Below are positions 1 to 8,748 of a stretch of 64,000 nt of DNA, piece by piece. The first letter of the stretch is position 1. Every line of letters starts with the position of its first letter. The translations under genes and the position numbers were made by a program. The notes beneath the pieces were generated by a model that saw only the letters and a program-made list of their open reading frames with translations, had not been told where the DNA came from and did not search any database. This stretch comes from Paenirhizobium daejeonense (GTDB lineage: Bacteria; Pseudomonadota; Alphaproteobacteria; Rhizobiales; Rhizobiaceae). The stretch covers positions 124,001 to 188,000 of the forward strand of contig NZ_JACLAL010000003.1 of NCBI RefSeq assembly GCF_014280875.1, in the 5' to 3' direction.

Positions 1-225
1 TTCAGAAAAACCGAGGGGTTAACAGGAGTTGACGCGAATTGTTCCCTGGTGGCTGATTGCGACGTGTGGGAGGCAAAATCTGTCGCATCTGTGGAAACAT
101 TCGGTAATGGAAAATTGCCCCATTGGCAAAACCGAACACATGGGGGTTCATTTGGGCTAGACATGTAACGGCGGTTCTGCTCGTGTCCGCCGACTGAAAT
201 TTCGACTTGGCCAAGGATTGGGGAT
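1..225 (+). other. Upstream region of pntA
   Basis: No gene is supported here. A TTGACG hexamer lies at 29-34, but I see no convincing -10 box at the right distance, so no promoter is called. The last part holds the ribosome-binding site of pntA (AAGGA at 213-217). The short open frames in this stretch have no recognisable protein character. Confidence 0.5.
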
Positions 226-1806
226 ATGGGATTGAAGATCGGTTCGCCAAAGGAGACTTTTGCCGGCGAGGCGCGCGTGGCCATGACGCCGGACAGCGCC
301 CTTCAACTGCAGAAGCTCGGATATGAATGTTTGATCGAGGCCGGTGCCGGCAAGGCTGCGGGTTTTTCCGATGACGCGTATCGTACCGCCGGCGTCACCG
401 TCGTCGAAAATTCCGCGGCGCTTTTTGCGCAGGCCGACGTCGTTGCAAAGGTTCGTCCGCCAGAAACGGCCGAGATCGAACGGTTGGCTTCCGGCAAGAC
501 GCTGATCTCCTTCTTCTACCCGGGCCAGAACAAGGAGCTTCTTGAACAGGCCAGGGCGACTGGCGCAAACGTCATCGCCATGGACATGGTGCCCCGCATC
601 AGCCGCGCGCAGAAGATGGACGCTCTCTCCTCCATGGCGAACATCGCGGGTTACCGCGCCGTCATCGAGGCAGGTAACAACTTCGGCCGTTTCTTCACCG
701 GTCAGGTCACCGCCGCCGGCAAGGTTCCCCCGGCCAAGGTGCTGGTCATTGGTGCGGGCGTTGCCGGTCTCGCGGCCATCGGTACGGCTACATCGCTCGG
801 CGCCATCACCTACGCCTTCGACGTTCGCCCCGAAGTGGCCGAACAGATCGAGTCGATGGGCGCGGAATTCGTCTATCTCGATTTCGCGGACCAGCAGCAA
901 GACGGCGCTGCGACCGGCGGTTATGCTGCGCCTTCCTCGCCGGAATTCCGCGAGAAGCAGCTCGCCAAGTTCCGCGAGCTTGCTCCCGATATGGATATCG
1001 TCATCACCACGGCTCTCATCCCGGGTCGCGATGCGCCGAAGCTGTGGCTTGCCGATATGGTGGCCGCGATGAAGCCCGGTTCGGTCGTGATCGATCTTGC
1101 GGCCGAGCGCGGCGGCAACTGCGACCTGACGGTAGCCGACCAGAAAGTCGTGTCGGACAACGGCGTCACCGTCATCGGCTACACGGACTTCCCGAGCCGC
1201 ATGGCTACCCAGTCGTCGACCCTCTATTCGACCAACATCCGCCACATGATGACGGATCTGACGCCGGCCAAGGACGGTGTCCTTGTTCACAACATGGAAG
1301 ACGACGTCATCCGCGGCGCGACCGTGACCTATCAGGGCGAGATCACCTTCCCGCCGCCGCCGCCGAAGGTTCAGGCCATCGCCGCGCAGAAGCCGAAGGA
1401 AAAGCCCAAGGAGCTGACGCCGGAGGAAAGGCGCGCTCAGGAAGTCGCTGCCTTCAAGGCCCAGACCCGAAATCAGGCCGGTCTTCTTGCCATCGCTACG
1501 GCGCTGCTGCTGATCGTCGGCGCCTACGCGCCGGCCAGCTTCATGAGCCATTTCATCGTTTTCGTGCTCGCCTGCTTCATTGGCTTCCAGGTCATCTGGA
1601 ATGTCAGCCACTCGCTGCACACGCCGCTGATGGCGGTGACGAACGCCATTTCCGGTATCGTCATCCTGGGTGCGCTCCTGCAGATCGGGTCAGGCAACTG
1701 GCTGGTGGTGATCCTTGCCGCGTTGTCGGTCTTGATCGCCACGATCAACATCGTCGGTGGCTTCCTCGTCACCCGGCGCATGCTTGCCATGTTCCAGAAG
1801 TCCTGA
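226..1806 (+). CDS. pntA: NAD(P) transhydrogenase subunit alpha (PntA, fused form)
   Basis: With PntB this protein uses the proton gradient across the inner membrane to pass hydride from NADH to NADP+, a source of NADPH. The 526 residues contain the soluble NAD(H)-binding domain I with the Rossmann stretch [13 protein letters not shown] near residues 171-185. A proline- and lysine-rich linker (PPPPP near 375, then KPKEKPKE) runs to about 416, followed by four hydrophobic segments to the C terminus. The length matches the single-chain enterobacterial PntA (about 510). Many alphaproteobacteria instead split it into PntAA (about 384) and PntAB (about 139). Start ATG 226 has AAGGA 8 bases upstream. 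It is followed after 19 bases by pntB, so the two are surely one operon. Confidence 0.96.
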   Translation: MGLKIGSPKETFAGEARVAMTPDSALQLQKLGYECLIEAGAGKAAGFSDDAYRTAGVTVVENSAALFAQADVVAKVRPPETAEIERLASGKTLISFFYPGQNKELLEQARATGANVIAMDMVPRISRAQKMDALSSMANIAGYRAVIEAGNNFGRFFTGQVTAAGKVPPAKVLVIGAGVAGLAAIGTATSLGAITYAFDVRPEVAEQIESMGAEFVYLDFADQQQDGAATGGYAAPSSPEFREKQLAKFRELAPDMDIVITTALIPGRDAPKLWLADMVAAMKPGSVVIDLAAERGGNCDLTVADQKVVSDNGVTVIGYTDFPSRMATQSSTLYSTNIRHMMTDLTPAKDGVLVHNMEDDVIRGATVTYQGEITFPPPPPKVQAIAAQKPKEKPKELTPEERRAQEVAAFKAQTRNQAGLLAIATALLLIVGAYAPASFMSHFIVFVLACFIGFQVIWNVSHSLHTPLMAVTNAISGIVILGALLQIGSGNWLVVILAALSVLIATINIVGGFLVTRRMLAMFQKS

Positions 1807-1825
1807 TCGGGGAAGGAATTTTATC

Positions 1826-3259
1826 ATGACGATCGGTATCGTTTCCGCCGCCTACATTGCCGCGGCCGTTCTTTTCATCCTTTCCCTCGGCGGCCTCTCC
1901 GGCCAGGAAAGCGCCAAGCGCGCCGTCTGGTATGGCATCATCGGCATGGGCCTTGCCGTCATCGCCACGGTCTTCGGACCCGGCGTCGGCAACTGGTTCA
2001 TCATCCTGCTGATGATTGCGGGTGGCGCCGTGCTCGGCCACTATGTGGCAAGCCGCGTGCAGATGACCGAGATGCCGCAGCTTGTTGCAGCACTCCACTC
2101 CTTCGTCGGTCTTGCCGCCGTCTTCATCGGCTATAACGCCCATATCGAAGCATGGCGCGTGGCAACCATGGACGAGGCGGGCCGCGCGGCGCTTACGGGC
2201 TTTGCGGCGATCCTCGCCCACAAGGAGCCTGTCGAACTCGCCATCATGAAGGTAGAGGTCTTCCTCGGCGTATTCATCGGCGCCGTCACCTTCACCGGTT
2301 CGGTCATCGCCTTCGGCAAGCTTGCCGGCAAGGTCGACGGCAAGGCCAAGAAGCTGCCGGGCGGCCACATGCTCAATGCTGGCGCGGCGATCCTGTCGTT
2401 CATAATGCTGGTGATGTATTTCAACGGCGCGGGCGTCTGGACGCTGATACTGATGACGCTGCTCGCCTTCTTCATCGGTTATCACCTGATCATGGGCATC
2501 GGCGGCGCCGACATGCCGGTGGTGGTGTCGATGCTGAACAGCTATTCCGGCTGGGCGGCTGCGGCCATCGGCTTTACGCTGGGCAACGATCTTCTGATCG
2601 TCACCGGTGCGCTGGTCGGTTCCTCGGGTGCGATCCTCTCCTACATCATGTGCAAGGCGATGAACCGATCCTTCGTCTCGGTCATTCTTGGCGGCTTCGG
2701 CACGACGACGGGGCCGGCGATGGAAATCACCGGCGAGCAGGTGGCGATCGACGCCGAGGGCGTTGCCGCTGCACTCAATGAGGCGGATTCGGTCATCATC
2801 GTGCCGGGCTACGGCATGGCCGTCGCGCAGGCGCAGCAGGCGGTTTCCGAACTGACCCGCAAGCTGCGCGCCGCCGGCAAGGAAGTGCGTTTCGCTATCC
2901 ATCCGGTTGCCGGCCGGCTGCCGGGCCACATGAACGTGCTGCTCGCCGAAGCCAAGGTGCCCTACGACATCGTTCTGGAAATGGACGAGATCAACGACGA
3001 CTTCCCGAACACGGACGTTGTCATCGTCATCGGCTCTAACGACATCGTCAATCCGGCCGCGCAGGAAGACCCGAACTCGCCGATTGCCGGCATGCCGGTT
3101 CTGGAAGTGTGGAAGGCCAAGCAGGTGTTCGTGTCCAAGCGCGGTCAGGGCACCGGCTATTCCGGCATCGAGAACCCGCTGTTCTACAAGGAGAACACGC
3201 GCATGTTCTATGGCGACGCCAAGAAGTCGGTTTCCGAACTTCTGCCGATGATCAAGTAG
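1826..3259 (+). CDS. pntB: NAD(P) transhydrogenase subunit beta (PntB)
   Basis: This is the membrane and NADP(H)-binding partner of PntA. The protein (477 residues, family about 460-480) begins with about nine hydrophobic helices carrying the proton path (residues about 1-260). It ends with the NADP(H)-binding domain III, seen from [19 protein letters not shown] and [20 protein letters not shown] to [21 protein letters not shown] chose ATG 1826 because GGAAGGAA precedes it by 7-8 bases and it gives the usual N terminus. A longer frame reaches back to 1757 inside pntA but has no support. The gene ends 22 bases before a strong terminator hairpin, which closes the pntAB operon. Confidence 0.96.
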   Translation: MTIGIVSAAYIAAAVLFILSLGGLSGQESAKRAVWYGIIGMGLAVIATVFGPGVGNWFIILLMIAGGAVLGHYVASRVQMTEMPQLVAALHSFVGLAAVFIGYNAHIEAWRVATMDEAGRAALTGFAAILAHKEPVELAIMKVEVFLGVFIGAVTFTGSVIAFGKLAGKVDGKAKKLPGGHMLNAGAAILSFIMLVMYFNGAGVWTLILMTLLAFFIGYHLIMGIGGADMPVVVSMLNSYSGWAAAAIGFTLGNDLLIVTGALVGSSGAILSYIMCKAMNRSFVSVILGGFGTTTGPAMEITGEQVAIDAEGVAAALNEADSVIIVPGYGMAVAQAQQAVSELTRKLRAAGKEVRFAIHPVAGRLPGHMNVLLAEAKVPYDIVLEMDEINDDFPNTDVVIVIGSNDIVNPAAQEDPNSPIAGMPVLEVWKAKQVFVSKRGQGTGYSGIENPLFYKENTRMFYGDAKKSVSELLPMIK

Positions 3260-3281
3260 GATCAGGTATCACGCTACATGG

Positions 3282-3311
3282 AAAGCCGGGTGGAGACGCC
3301 CGGCTTTTTTT
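3282..3311 (+). terminator. Rho-independent terminator of pntAB
   Basis: AAAGCCGGG at 3282-3290 pairs with CCCGGCTTT at 3299-3307 around an 8-base loop. The hairpin runs straight into a T-run (3304-3311). It lies 22 bases after the pntB stop and also separates pntB from the convergent LysR gene. Confidence 0.9.
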
Positions 3312-3336
3312 GTCTCCAGCGATGACCGCTTCAGGA

Positions 3337-4188
3337 TCATATGGCAGCGATCAGGAAGTCGAGGAGTGCGCGCAGCCTCGGCAGACGGCGCATGTCACGG
3401 TGGTAACCCAGCCATGTGTCGCGTCCCGGCGGAGGTGCCTGGAGTTCGACGCGGCGAATGCCCGATGTCCTGTTGCCGAGCGGCACCGGGAGAACCGCCA
3501 TTCCCGCCCCGCCGGCGCATAGGCGGGCCTGGACATCCCGGTTGTTACTGCGCATGGCAACGAATGCGCCGGGAAAGCTCTCGCGGAGCCAGGCCACGTC
3601 CGGCATGCTGCCAAACGCCTCGTCCATCGTCACCACGCTCAAGCTCGCGCCGTCGCCAATCACCGGGTCGGGGAAGCCCTCCGGTACGTAAAGCCCGTAC
3701 TCGACATGCGTGAACTTGCGGGAGATGACATCCACCTCGGTGAAGGGCCGGATGCGAAACACCAGATCGGCCTCGCGGCGGGAAAGGTTGAGCAGCCGCG
3801 AATCCGTCAGCAGTTCAATCACGACCTTCGGATGCCGCCGGGAGAACCCGGCAAGCAGGGGGGATAGGACATGGACCCCGAACCAGTCCGAGCTGGAGAT
3901 CCTGATGAGCCCATCGAGTTCGTTTCGGCTTCCCGCGAGGCCCCGCTCGACGGCAATCGCCTCCTCCTCCATGCGCTCGGCATGGGGTAGCAGCAACCTG
4001 CCCTCGTCGGTCAGGACAAAACCGTCGGACGTTCTCTGGAACAGCACGGTGCCGAGTGCTGCCTCCAGGGCTTTCAGCCGCCGACCCATGGTCGGCTGGG
4101 TGAGGCCGAGCCGTCGGGCACCCGCCCCCAATGTGCCTTCGCGCGCGACCGCGAGGAAAATACGAAAATCGCTCCATTCCGGCGTCAT
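3337..4188 (-). CDS. LysR-family transcriptional regulator
   Basis: A DNA-binding regulator of about 283 residues, a normal LysR length. The N-terminal winged helix-turn-helix is clear: FRIFLAVAREGTLGAGARRL, then LTQPTMGRRLKALEAALGTVLFQRT. The effector-binding domain follows (from about residue 90). It is divergent from the zinc-type dehydrogenase gene at 4294, and the shared 105-base spacer holds nested inverted repeats, so it probably controls that gene and itself. ATG 4188 gives the typical start MTPEWSDFRIFLAV and has GAGA upstream. An ATG at 4200 would add four residues and cannot be excluded. The effector cannot be told from sequence. Confidence 0.9.
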   Translation of the reverse strand: MTPEWSDFRIFLAVAREGTLGAGARRLGLTQPTMGRRLKALEAALGTVLFQRTSDGFVLTDEGRLLLPHAERMEEEAIAVERGLAGSRNELDGLIRISSSDWFGVHVLSPLLAGFSRRHPKVVIELLTDSRLLNLSRREADLVFRIRPFTEVDVISRKFTHVEYGLYVPEGFPDPVIGDGASLSVVTMDEAFGSMPDVAWLRESFPGAFVAMRSNNRDVQARLCAGGAGMAVLPVPLGNRTSGIRRVELQAPPPGRDTWLGYHRDMRRLPRLRALLDFLIAAI

Positions 4189-4207
4189 ATGGATTCTCAT
4201 TCAAAAA

Positions 4208-4244
4208 TGAATGGATATCATGCAATATCTATAATTTCCATTCA
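4208..4244. promoter_or_regulatory. Nested inverted repeats between lysR-type gene and dehydrogenase
   Basis: TGAATGGA (4208-4215) is matched by TCCATTCA (4237-4244), a perfect 8-base inverted repeat. Inside it GATAT (4214-4218) pairs with ATATC (4225-4229). LysR regulators usually bind such dyads with a T-N11-A core in the spacer between divergent genes, so this is the likely operator of the adjacent regulator. That assignment is inferred from position and symmetry. Confidence 0.5.
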
Positions 4245-4293
4245 ATATACGTGAGCGCAATCTCTGCCCATCGCAACTCAAGGAGTGATGGAG

Positions 4294-5283
4294 ATGACCA
4301 ACATGAAAGCGCTTGTTCTCGAAACCTATGGCGCGCCGTTCCGCCTCGCGCATATTGCCCGGCCAGTTGCCGGCAAGGGGCAAGTCCTTGTCCGCATCAA
4401 GGCAAGTGGCGTGAACCCGCTCGATACGAAGATCCGAGCCGGCAACGGCGCGCATGCTCGACAGTCGCTGCCCGCCATTCTCGGCATCGACCTTGCGGGG
4501 ATGGTGGAGGAGGTCGGTCCCGGTGTGACCGGTTTCCGGCGCGGCGACGAGGTCTACGGGATGACGGGCGGCGTGGGTGGCAATCAGGGATCGCTTGCCG
4601 AATTTGCGGCTGTCGATGCGAGACTCCTTGCCATCAAGCCGGCAACATTGAGCATGCGGGAGGCTGCGGCGCTTCCCCTGGTCTTCATCACCGCCTGGGA
4701 AGGTCTCGTCGATCGCGTGGGCGTGAAGCCCGGCCAGACCGTGCTCGTTCTGGGGGCGGGCGGTGGCGTCGGTCACATCGCCGTGCAGATCGCCAGGGCG
4801 TTCGGCGCCGAGGTCTACGGTGTCGATAGCGCCGGCAAGGCCGATTACCTGCGCAGCCTTGGAGCGGTGCCGATCGACTATGCTTCCGAGGACGTCGAGG
4901 CCTATGTGCAGAAATACACCGGCGGGAATGGCTTCGATGTCGTCTATGATACTGTCGGCGGCGCTTCGCTCGACACGGCCTTCAGGGCCGTCAAGCGTTT
5001 CGGCCATGTGGCGAGCAGTCTGGGCTGGGGCACCCATGCCCTTGCGCCCCTGTCCTTCAAGGCCGCGACATATTCCGGCGTCTTCACGCTCCTGCCGCTC
5101 CTGACTGGCGAAGGCCGAGAACATCACGGCGAGATCATGCGGGAAGCCACAAGACTTGCCGAGGCTGGCAAGATCGTGCCGAGGCTGGACCGGCGTCAGT
5201 TCGATTTTTCGACCGCGACCGAGGCGCACGAACTGATCGAAACGCGTGGGGCAGACGGAAAGCTGGTCGTCAACATCGACTGA
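4294..5283 (+). CDS. Zinc-type alcohol dehydrogenase / quinone oxidoreductase-like protein
   Basis: A medium-chain dehydrogenase/reductase of about 329 residues. It has the N-terminal GroES-like fold (VLVRIKASGVNPLDTKIRAG, GIDLAGMVEEVGPGVTGFRRGDEVYG) and the nucleotide-binding fold (VLVLGAGGGVGHIAVQIARAFGA). Cysteine zinc ligands of classical alcohol dehydrogenases are not seen, which fits the NADPH-dependent quinone oxidoreductase (QOR) branch. The frame opens with GTG 4285, ATG 4288 and ATG 4294. AGGAG at 4281-4285 sits 8 bases before ATG 4294, so I chose that start. It is transcribed away from the LysR gene and is probably its target. The substrate is unknown, probably an enone or quinone. 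Confidence 0.88.
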   Translation: MTNMKALVLETYGAPFRLAHIARPVAGKGQVLVRIKASGVNPLDTKIRAGNGAHARQSLPAILGIDLAGMVEEVGPGVTGFRRGDEVYGMTGGVGGNQGSLAEFAAVDARLLAIKPATLSMREAAALPLVFITAWEGLVDRVGVKPGQTVLVLGAGGGVGHIAVQIARAFGAEVYGVDSAGKADYLRSLGAVPIDYASEDVEAYVQKYTGGNGFDVVYDTVGGASLDTAFRAVKRFGHVASSLGWGTHALAPLSFKAATYSGVFTLLPLLTGEGREHHGEIMREATRLAEAGKIVPRLDRRQFDFSTATEAHELIETRGADGKLVVNID

Positions 5284-5300
5284 GGACATCCGTGACCCAA

Positions 5301-5334
5301 TGGCGTGCGTCCGCAGCGGTGCGGACGCACGCCA
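5301..5334. terminator. Perfect 15-bp hairpin between convergent genes
   Basis: TGGCGTGCGTCCGCA (5301-5315) and TGCGGACGCACGCCA (5320-5334) are exact complements around a GCGG loop. It lies between the end of the dehydrogenase gene and the end of the fuconate dehydratase gene, where a bidirectional terminator is expected. There is no strong T-run on either side, so termination may depend on the stem alone or on Rho. Confidence 0.65.
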
Positions 5335-5346
5335 ATGACGTATTTC

Positions 5347-6624
5347 TTATACCCTGAACGGGTAGTCAGCGATCGATTGCGGCTTCATCTCGATGGAGAA
5401 GCCCGGCAGCGACGGGGGCATGTAGGCCGCGTTCTCGATCCGGCAGGGATCGATGAAGTGTTCGTGCAGATGGTCGACGAACTCGATGACGCGGCCTTCC
5501 CTAGTGCCGGAGACGGCGATGTAGTCGATCATCGAGAGATGCTGGACGTATTCGCAAAGTCCGACGCCGCCGGCATGGGGCCAGACGGGCAGGTTATACT
5601 TTGCGGCCATCAGCAGAACGGCCAGTACTTCGTTCAGGCCGCCCATGCGGCAGCTGTCGATCTGCACGATGTCGATCGCGCCGCCGGCGATCATCTGCTT
5701 GAAGATGATGCGGTTCTGGCACATCTCGCCGGTCGCGACCTTGACCGGGGCCACCGCTTCGCGGATCGCCTTGTGGCCGGCCACATCGTCAGGGCTGGTC
5801 GGTTCCTCGATGAAGAACGGCTTGTAGACCGAAAGCTCCTTAACCCAGTCGATGGCCTCGCCGACTTCCCAGACCTGGTTGGCGTCGATCATCATGTAAC
5901 GGTCGTCACCGATGACCTCGCGGGCGATCCTCAAACGGCGCTTGTCGTCTTCCAGATCGCGACCGACCTTCATCTTGATGTGGGTGAAGCCCTGGTCGAC
6001 GGCCTCCTGGCAGAGGCGACGCAGCTTCTCGTCGGAATAGCCGAGCCAGCCGGCAGACGTGGTGTAGCAGGGATAGCCTTCCTTCTCGAGGAGGGCGATG
6101 CGCTCGGCCTTGCCTTCCTCGGCCTTCTTCAGGATCGCCAGCGCCTCATCCGGCGTGATGGCGTCCGTCAGGTAGCGGAAGTCGATGATGGAGAGGATTT
6201 CCTCTGGCGTCATCTCTGCGACAAGACGCCAGACCGGCTTGCCGGCCTGTTTGGCAAGGATATCCCAGACGGCGTTGACCACGGCGCCGGTGGCCAGATG
6301 CATGGCGCCCTTGTCGGGACCGATCCAGCGAAGCTGACTGTCGCTCGTCACATGCCGCCAGAAGCGGCCGGGATTGGCCTTGACCCAATCAAGATCCAGT
6401 CCCACCACCAGATGCTTCATGGCGTCGATCGCGGCGCAGCAGATCTCGTTGCCGCGGCCGATCGTGAACGTCAGGCCGTGGCCTTCAAGGCCGGGCTGGT
6501 CGGTTTCGAGCACGACATAGGCCGCGGAATAATCCGGATCCGGATTCATCGCGTCCGAGCCGTCGAGGCTCTGGGAGGTGGGAAAGCGCAGGTCAATACT
6601 GCGCAGGCTGGTGATCTTGGTCAT
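5347..6624 (-). CDS. L-fuconate dehydratase (enolase superfamily)
   Basis: Converts L-fuconate to 2-keto-3-deoxy-L-fuconate in the non-phosphorylating L-fucose pathway. The protein has 425 residues, close to the characterised Xanthomonas enzyme, and the active-site residues line up almost exactly with it. They are the K-x-K pair at K217/K219, metal ligands D247 (DAN), E273 or E274 and E300, D323, and catalytic H350 in WPHAGG. It is the last gene of the minus-strand operon starting at 15765, 31 bases after the hydrolase gene. Related L-sugar acids (L-galactonate, D-arabinonate) are known side substrates of this family, so the true sugar could be one of these. Confidence 0.9.
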   Translation of the reverse strand: MTKITSLRSIDLRFPTSQSLDGSDAMNPDPDYSAAYVVLETDQPGLEGHGLTFTIGRGNEICCAAIDAMKHLVVGLDLDWVKANPGRFWRHVTSDSQLRWIGPDKGAMHLATGAVVNAVWDILAKQAGKPVWRLVAEMTPEEILSIIDFRYLTDAITPDEALAILKKAEEGKAERIALLEKEGYPCYTTSAGWLGYSDEKLRRLCQEAVDQGFTHIKMKVGRDLEDDKRRLRIAREVIGDDRYMMIDANQVWEVGEAIDWVKELSVYKPFFIEEPTSPDDVAGHKAIREAVAPVKVATGEMCQNRIIFKQMIAGGAIDIVQIDSCRMGGLNEVLAVLLMAAKYNLPVWPHAGGVGLCEYVQHLSMIDYIAVSGTREGRVIEFVDHLHEHFIDPCRIENAAYMPPSLPGFSIEMKPQSIADYPFRV

Positions 6625-6655
6625 GGGTCAAGGCTCTGGGTCTTGAGGGAGGGGA

Positions 6656-7498
6656 TCAGGCGTCGGCTTTGAAGGTCTGCTTCTGGGTGCCGAGGCCTTC
6701 GATGCCGAGTTCGACGACGTCGCCGGCCTTCAGGAAGCGCTGCGGCTTCATGCCGAGGCCGACGCCGGGCGGTGTACCGGTGGAGATGACGTCACCGGGA
6801 TGGAGCGACATGAACTGGCTGAGATAGGAAACGAGATAGGCGACGCCGTAGACCATGGTCTTCGAGGAGCCGTTCTGCATCTTCTCGCCGTTAACCGTCA
6901 GCCACATCGAGAGGTTCTGCGGATCGGCGATCTCGTCCTTCGTCACCAGCCAGGGGCCGATCGGGCCGAAGGTGTCGCAGGACTTGCCCTTGGTCCACTG
7001 TCCCGCACGTTCCGTCTGGAAGGCGCGTTCGGAAACGTCGTGGGAAACGCAGTAGCCGGCGACGTAGTCCATGGCATCGGCTTCCGAGACGTATTTCGCG
7101 GTCTTGCCGATGACGACGCCGAGCTCGACTTCCCAGTCGGTCTTTTCGGAGCCGCGCGGGATCAGCACGTCGTCGTTCGGGCCGACGATGGCCGAGGTCG
7201 CCTTCATGAAAATGACCGGTTCCGGCGGAACCTCGGCGCCGGTTTCGGCGGCGTGGTCGGAATAGTTGAGGCCGATGCAGATGAACTTGCCGGTGCCGGC
7301 GACGCAGGCGCCGATGCGATCGGCCGTCAGCTCCGGCAGCGATGCAGGGTCGATGGCCGCGATCTTTGCAAGGCCTTCCGGGCCGATTGCCGCGCCACCG
7401 ATATCGGCGACATGGGCGGAGAGATCACGGATCTTGCCGTCCTTGTCGAGAAGAGCTGGCTTTTCCTGGCCGAGGGGGCCAACGCGCATGAGTTTCAT
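6656..7498 (-). CDS. Fumarylacetoacetate hydrolase-family protein (likely 2,4-diketo-3-deoxy-L-fuconate hydrolase)
   Basis: In L-fucose pathways without phosphorylation, a member of this family splits 2,4-diketo-3-deoxy-L-fuconate into pyruvate and lactate. The 280-residue protein shows the family metal ligands E123, E125 and D154, the lysine K172 in GKSCDTFGPIGPW, and TGTPPGVG near 240-247. It lies between the L-fuconate dehydratase and the SDR gene, exactly the set of enzymes this route needs. Start ATG 7498 has GAAAGGAAA upstream. Members of the family are often labelled ureidoglycolate lyase. The neighbours argue for the sugar-acid role. Confidence 0.85.
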   Translation of the reverse strand: MKLMRVGPLGQEKPALLDKDGKIRDLSAHVADIGGAAIGPEGLAKIAAIDPASLPELTADRIGACVAGTGKFICIGLNYSDHAAETGAEVPPEPVIFMKATSAIVGPNDDVLIPRGSEKTDWEVELGVVIGKTAKYVSEADAMDYVAGYCVSHDVSERAFQTERAGQWTKGKSCDTFGPIGPWLVTKDEIADPQNLSMWLTVNGEKMQNGSSKTMVYGVAYLVSYLSQFMSLHPGDVISTGTPPGVGLGMKPQRFLKAGDVVELGIEGLGTQKQTFKADA

Positions 7499-7521
7499 CG
7501 GGTATTTCCTTTCAGATGAGA

Positions 7522-8256
7522 TTAGATCGTCCAGCCGCCGTCGATGGCGTAGGCCTGACCAGTGGTATAGGTCGCGGTTGCCAGATGCACCGCCAGATCG
7601 GCGATTTCCTCAGGTGTGCCGAGGCGGCCCATGGGTTGGCGGGCGATGAAGGCGGCGCGGGCGGTTTCATAGTCACCCTGGGCCTTCATGCGGTCCTGCA
7701 GGGAGGGGCTTTCCACCGTGCCGGGGCAGATGGCGTTGCAGCGGATGCCCTGCGCCACATAATCGGCGGCAACCGACTTGGTGAGGCCGATGACGGCGGC
7801 CTTGGTGACGGAATAGGCGCAGCGGTTCGGCACGCCCTTGATAGAGGAAGCGACCGAGGCCATGTTGATGATCGCGCCGCCGCCACGCTCCAGCATGGAG
7901 GGCAGCACGGCGCGGATGGTGCGCACCATGGCGCGGACGTTGAGATCGAAGGCGAAGTCCAGATCCTTGTCGGCCATGTCGAGGATCGAGCCGGCATGGA
8001 CGAAGCCGGCGCAGTTGAACAGCACGTCGAAGGGGCCGGCCTCGGCGATGACGGCCTTCACGGCATCATCGTTCAACACGTCGAGTACACGGGTCTCGAT
8101 CCTGCCTTCGCCGGAAAGGCTGGCCAGCGCGGCGGCATTGATATCGGTGGCGATTACGGTCGCGCCGGCGCGCGAGAAGGCGAGCGCGCTCGCCCGGCCG
8201 ATGCCCTGGCCGGCGGCTGTGACCAGCACGCGCTTGTTTTCGAGGGGGAGGGACAT
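7522..8256 (-). CDS. SDR oxidoreductase (likely 2-keto-3-deoxy-L-fuconate dehydrogenase)
   Basis: Short-chain dehydrogenase of 244 residues. The glycine motif is TAAGQGIG (13-20), NCAG follows at 81-84, and the catalytic set is S137/S138, Y148 and K152. D38 after the second strand suggests NAD+ rather than NADP+. The best-fitting role is oxidation of 2-keto-3-deoxy-L-fuconate at C4 to the 2,4-diketo acid, the substrate of the hydrolase encoded next to it. The family also includes DHRS6/BDH2-type hydroxybutyrate dehydrogenases, so a 3-hydroxy-acid substrate is an alternative. The start is supported by GGAAAGGAAG. Confidence 0.85.
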   Translation of the reverse strand: MSLPLENKRVLVTAAGQGIGRASALAFSRAGATVIATDINAAALASLSGEGRIETRVLDVLNDDAVKAVIAEAGPFDVLFNCAGFVHAGSILDMADKDLDFAFDLNVRAMVRTIRAVLPSMLERGGGAIINMASVASSIKGVPNRCAYSVTKAAVIGLTKSVAADYVAQGIRCNAICPGTVESPSLQDRMKAQGDYETARAAFIARQPMGRLGTPEEIADLAVHLATATYTTGQAYAIDGGWTI

Positions 8257-8284
8257 GGTTTCTTCCTTTCCTTAAGTCGTCCGA

Positions 8285-8737
8285 TCAGGCGGCCTTGGGC
8301 CGGCGCTCGACGATGTGGATATGATCGGCGGCGAGCACGACCTCGCCCTTCTGGTTAATGACTTCGGTGCGCTCGACGACGCGACCGACTTCGGCGCGCT
8401 TCGGATCGTCTTCCTTCGAATGAATGGTGACCCGGGTGTGGATGGTGTCGCCGATGAAGACAGGGCGAATGAACCGCAGGCGGTCATAGCCATAGGAGAA
8501 GGCAGCCGGATTGATGACGCTGGCGGTCAGGCCGACGCCGATGGAAAAGACCATCGTGCCATGGGCAATGCGCTGGCCGAACGGGGTGGTCTTGGCGAAT
8601 TCGGCATCCATGTGATGCGGGAAGAAATCGCCGGTATGGCCGGCATGGACGATGAAATCCGTCTCGGTGATGGTACGGCCCGTCGTCAGGCGCTGTGCGC
8701 CGAGTTCGTAGTCCTCGAAATATTTCAGCTGTTCCAT
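8285..8737 (-). CDS. MaoC-like (R)-hydratase/dehydratase
   Basis: A 150-residue single hot-dog protein. The hydratase motif D37-x4-H42 is present in [15 protein letters not shown], followed by [14 protein letters not shown], as in (R)-specific enoyl-CoA hydratases and mesaconyl-type hydratases. The frame stays open up to 9634, but everything before ATG 8737 is antisense-like and overlaps the Gfo/Idh gene. GGAAG precedes ATG 8737. It lies inside the sugar operon between the SDR and the Gfo/Idh gene, 11 bases from the latter. A CoA-ester enzyme is unexpected in a pathway whose intermediates are free sugar acids. Its substrate is unknown. Confidence 0.87.
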   Translation of the reverse strand: MEQLKYFEDYELGAQRLTTGRTITETDFIVHAGHTGDFFPHHMDAEFAKTTPFGQRIAHGTMVFSIGVGLTASVINPAAFSYGYDRLRFIRPVFIGDTIHTRVTIHSKEDDPKRAEVGRVVERTEVINQKGEVVLAADHIHIVERRPKAA

Positions 8738-8748
8738 CGCGATCTTCC

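Noticed and set aside
157..1620. A 487-codon minus-strand frame opposite pntA
   Set aside because: It is the antisense shadow of a clear transhydrogenase gene, with no ribosome-binding site or domain.
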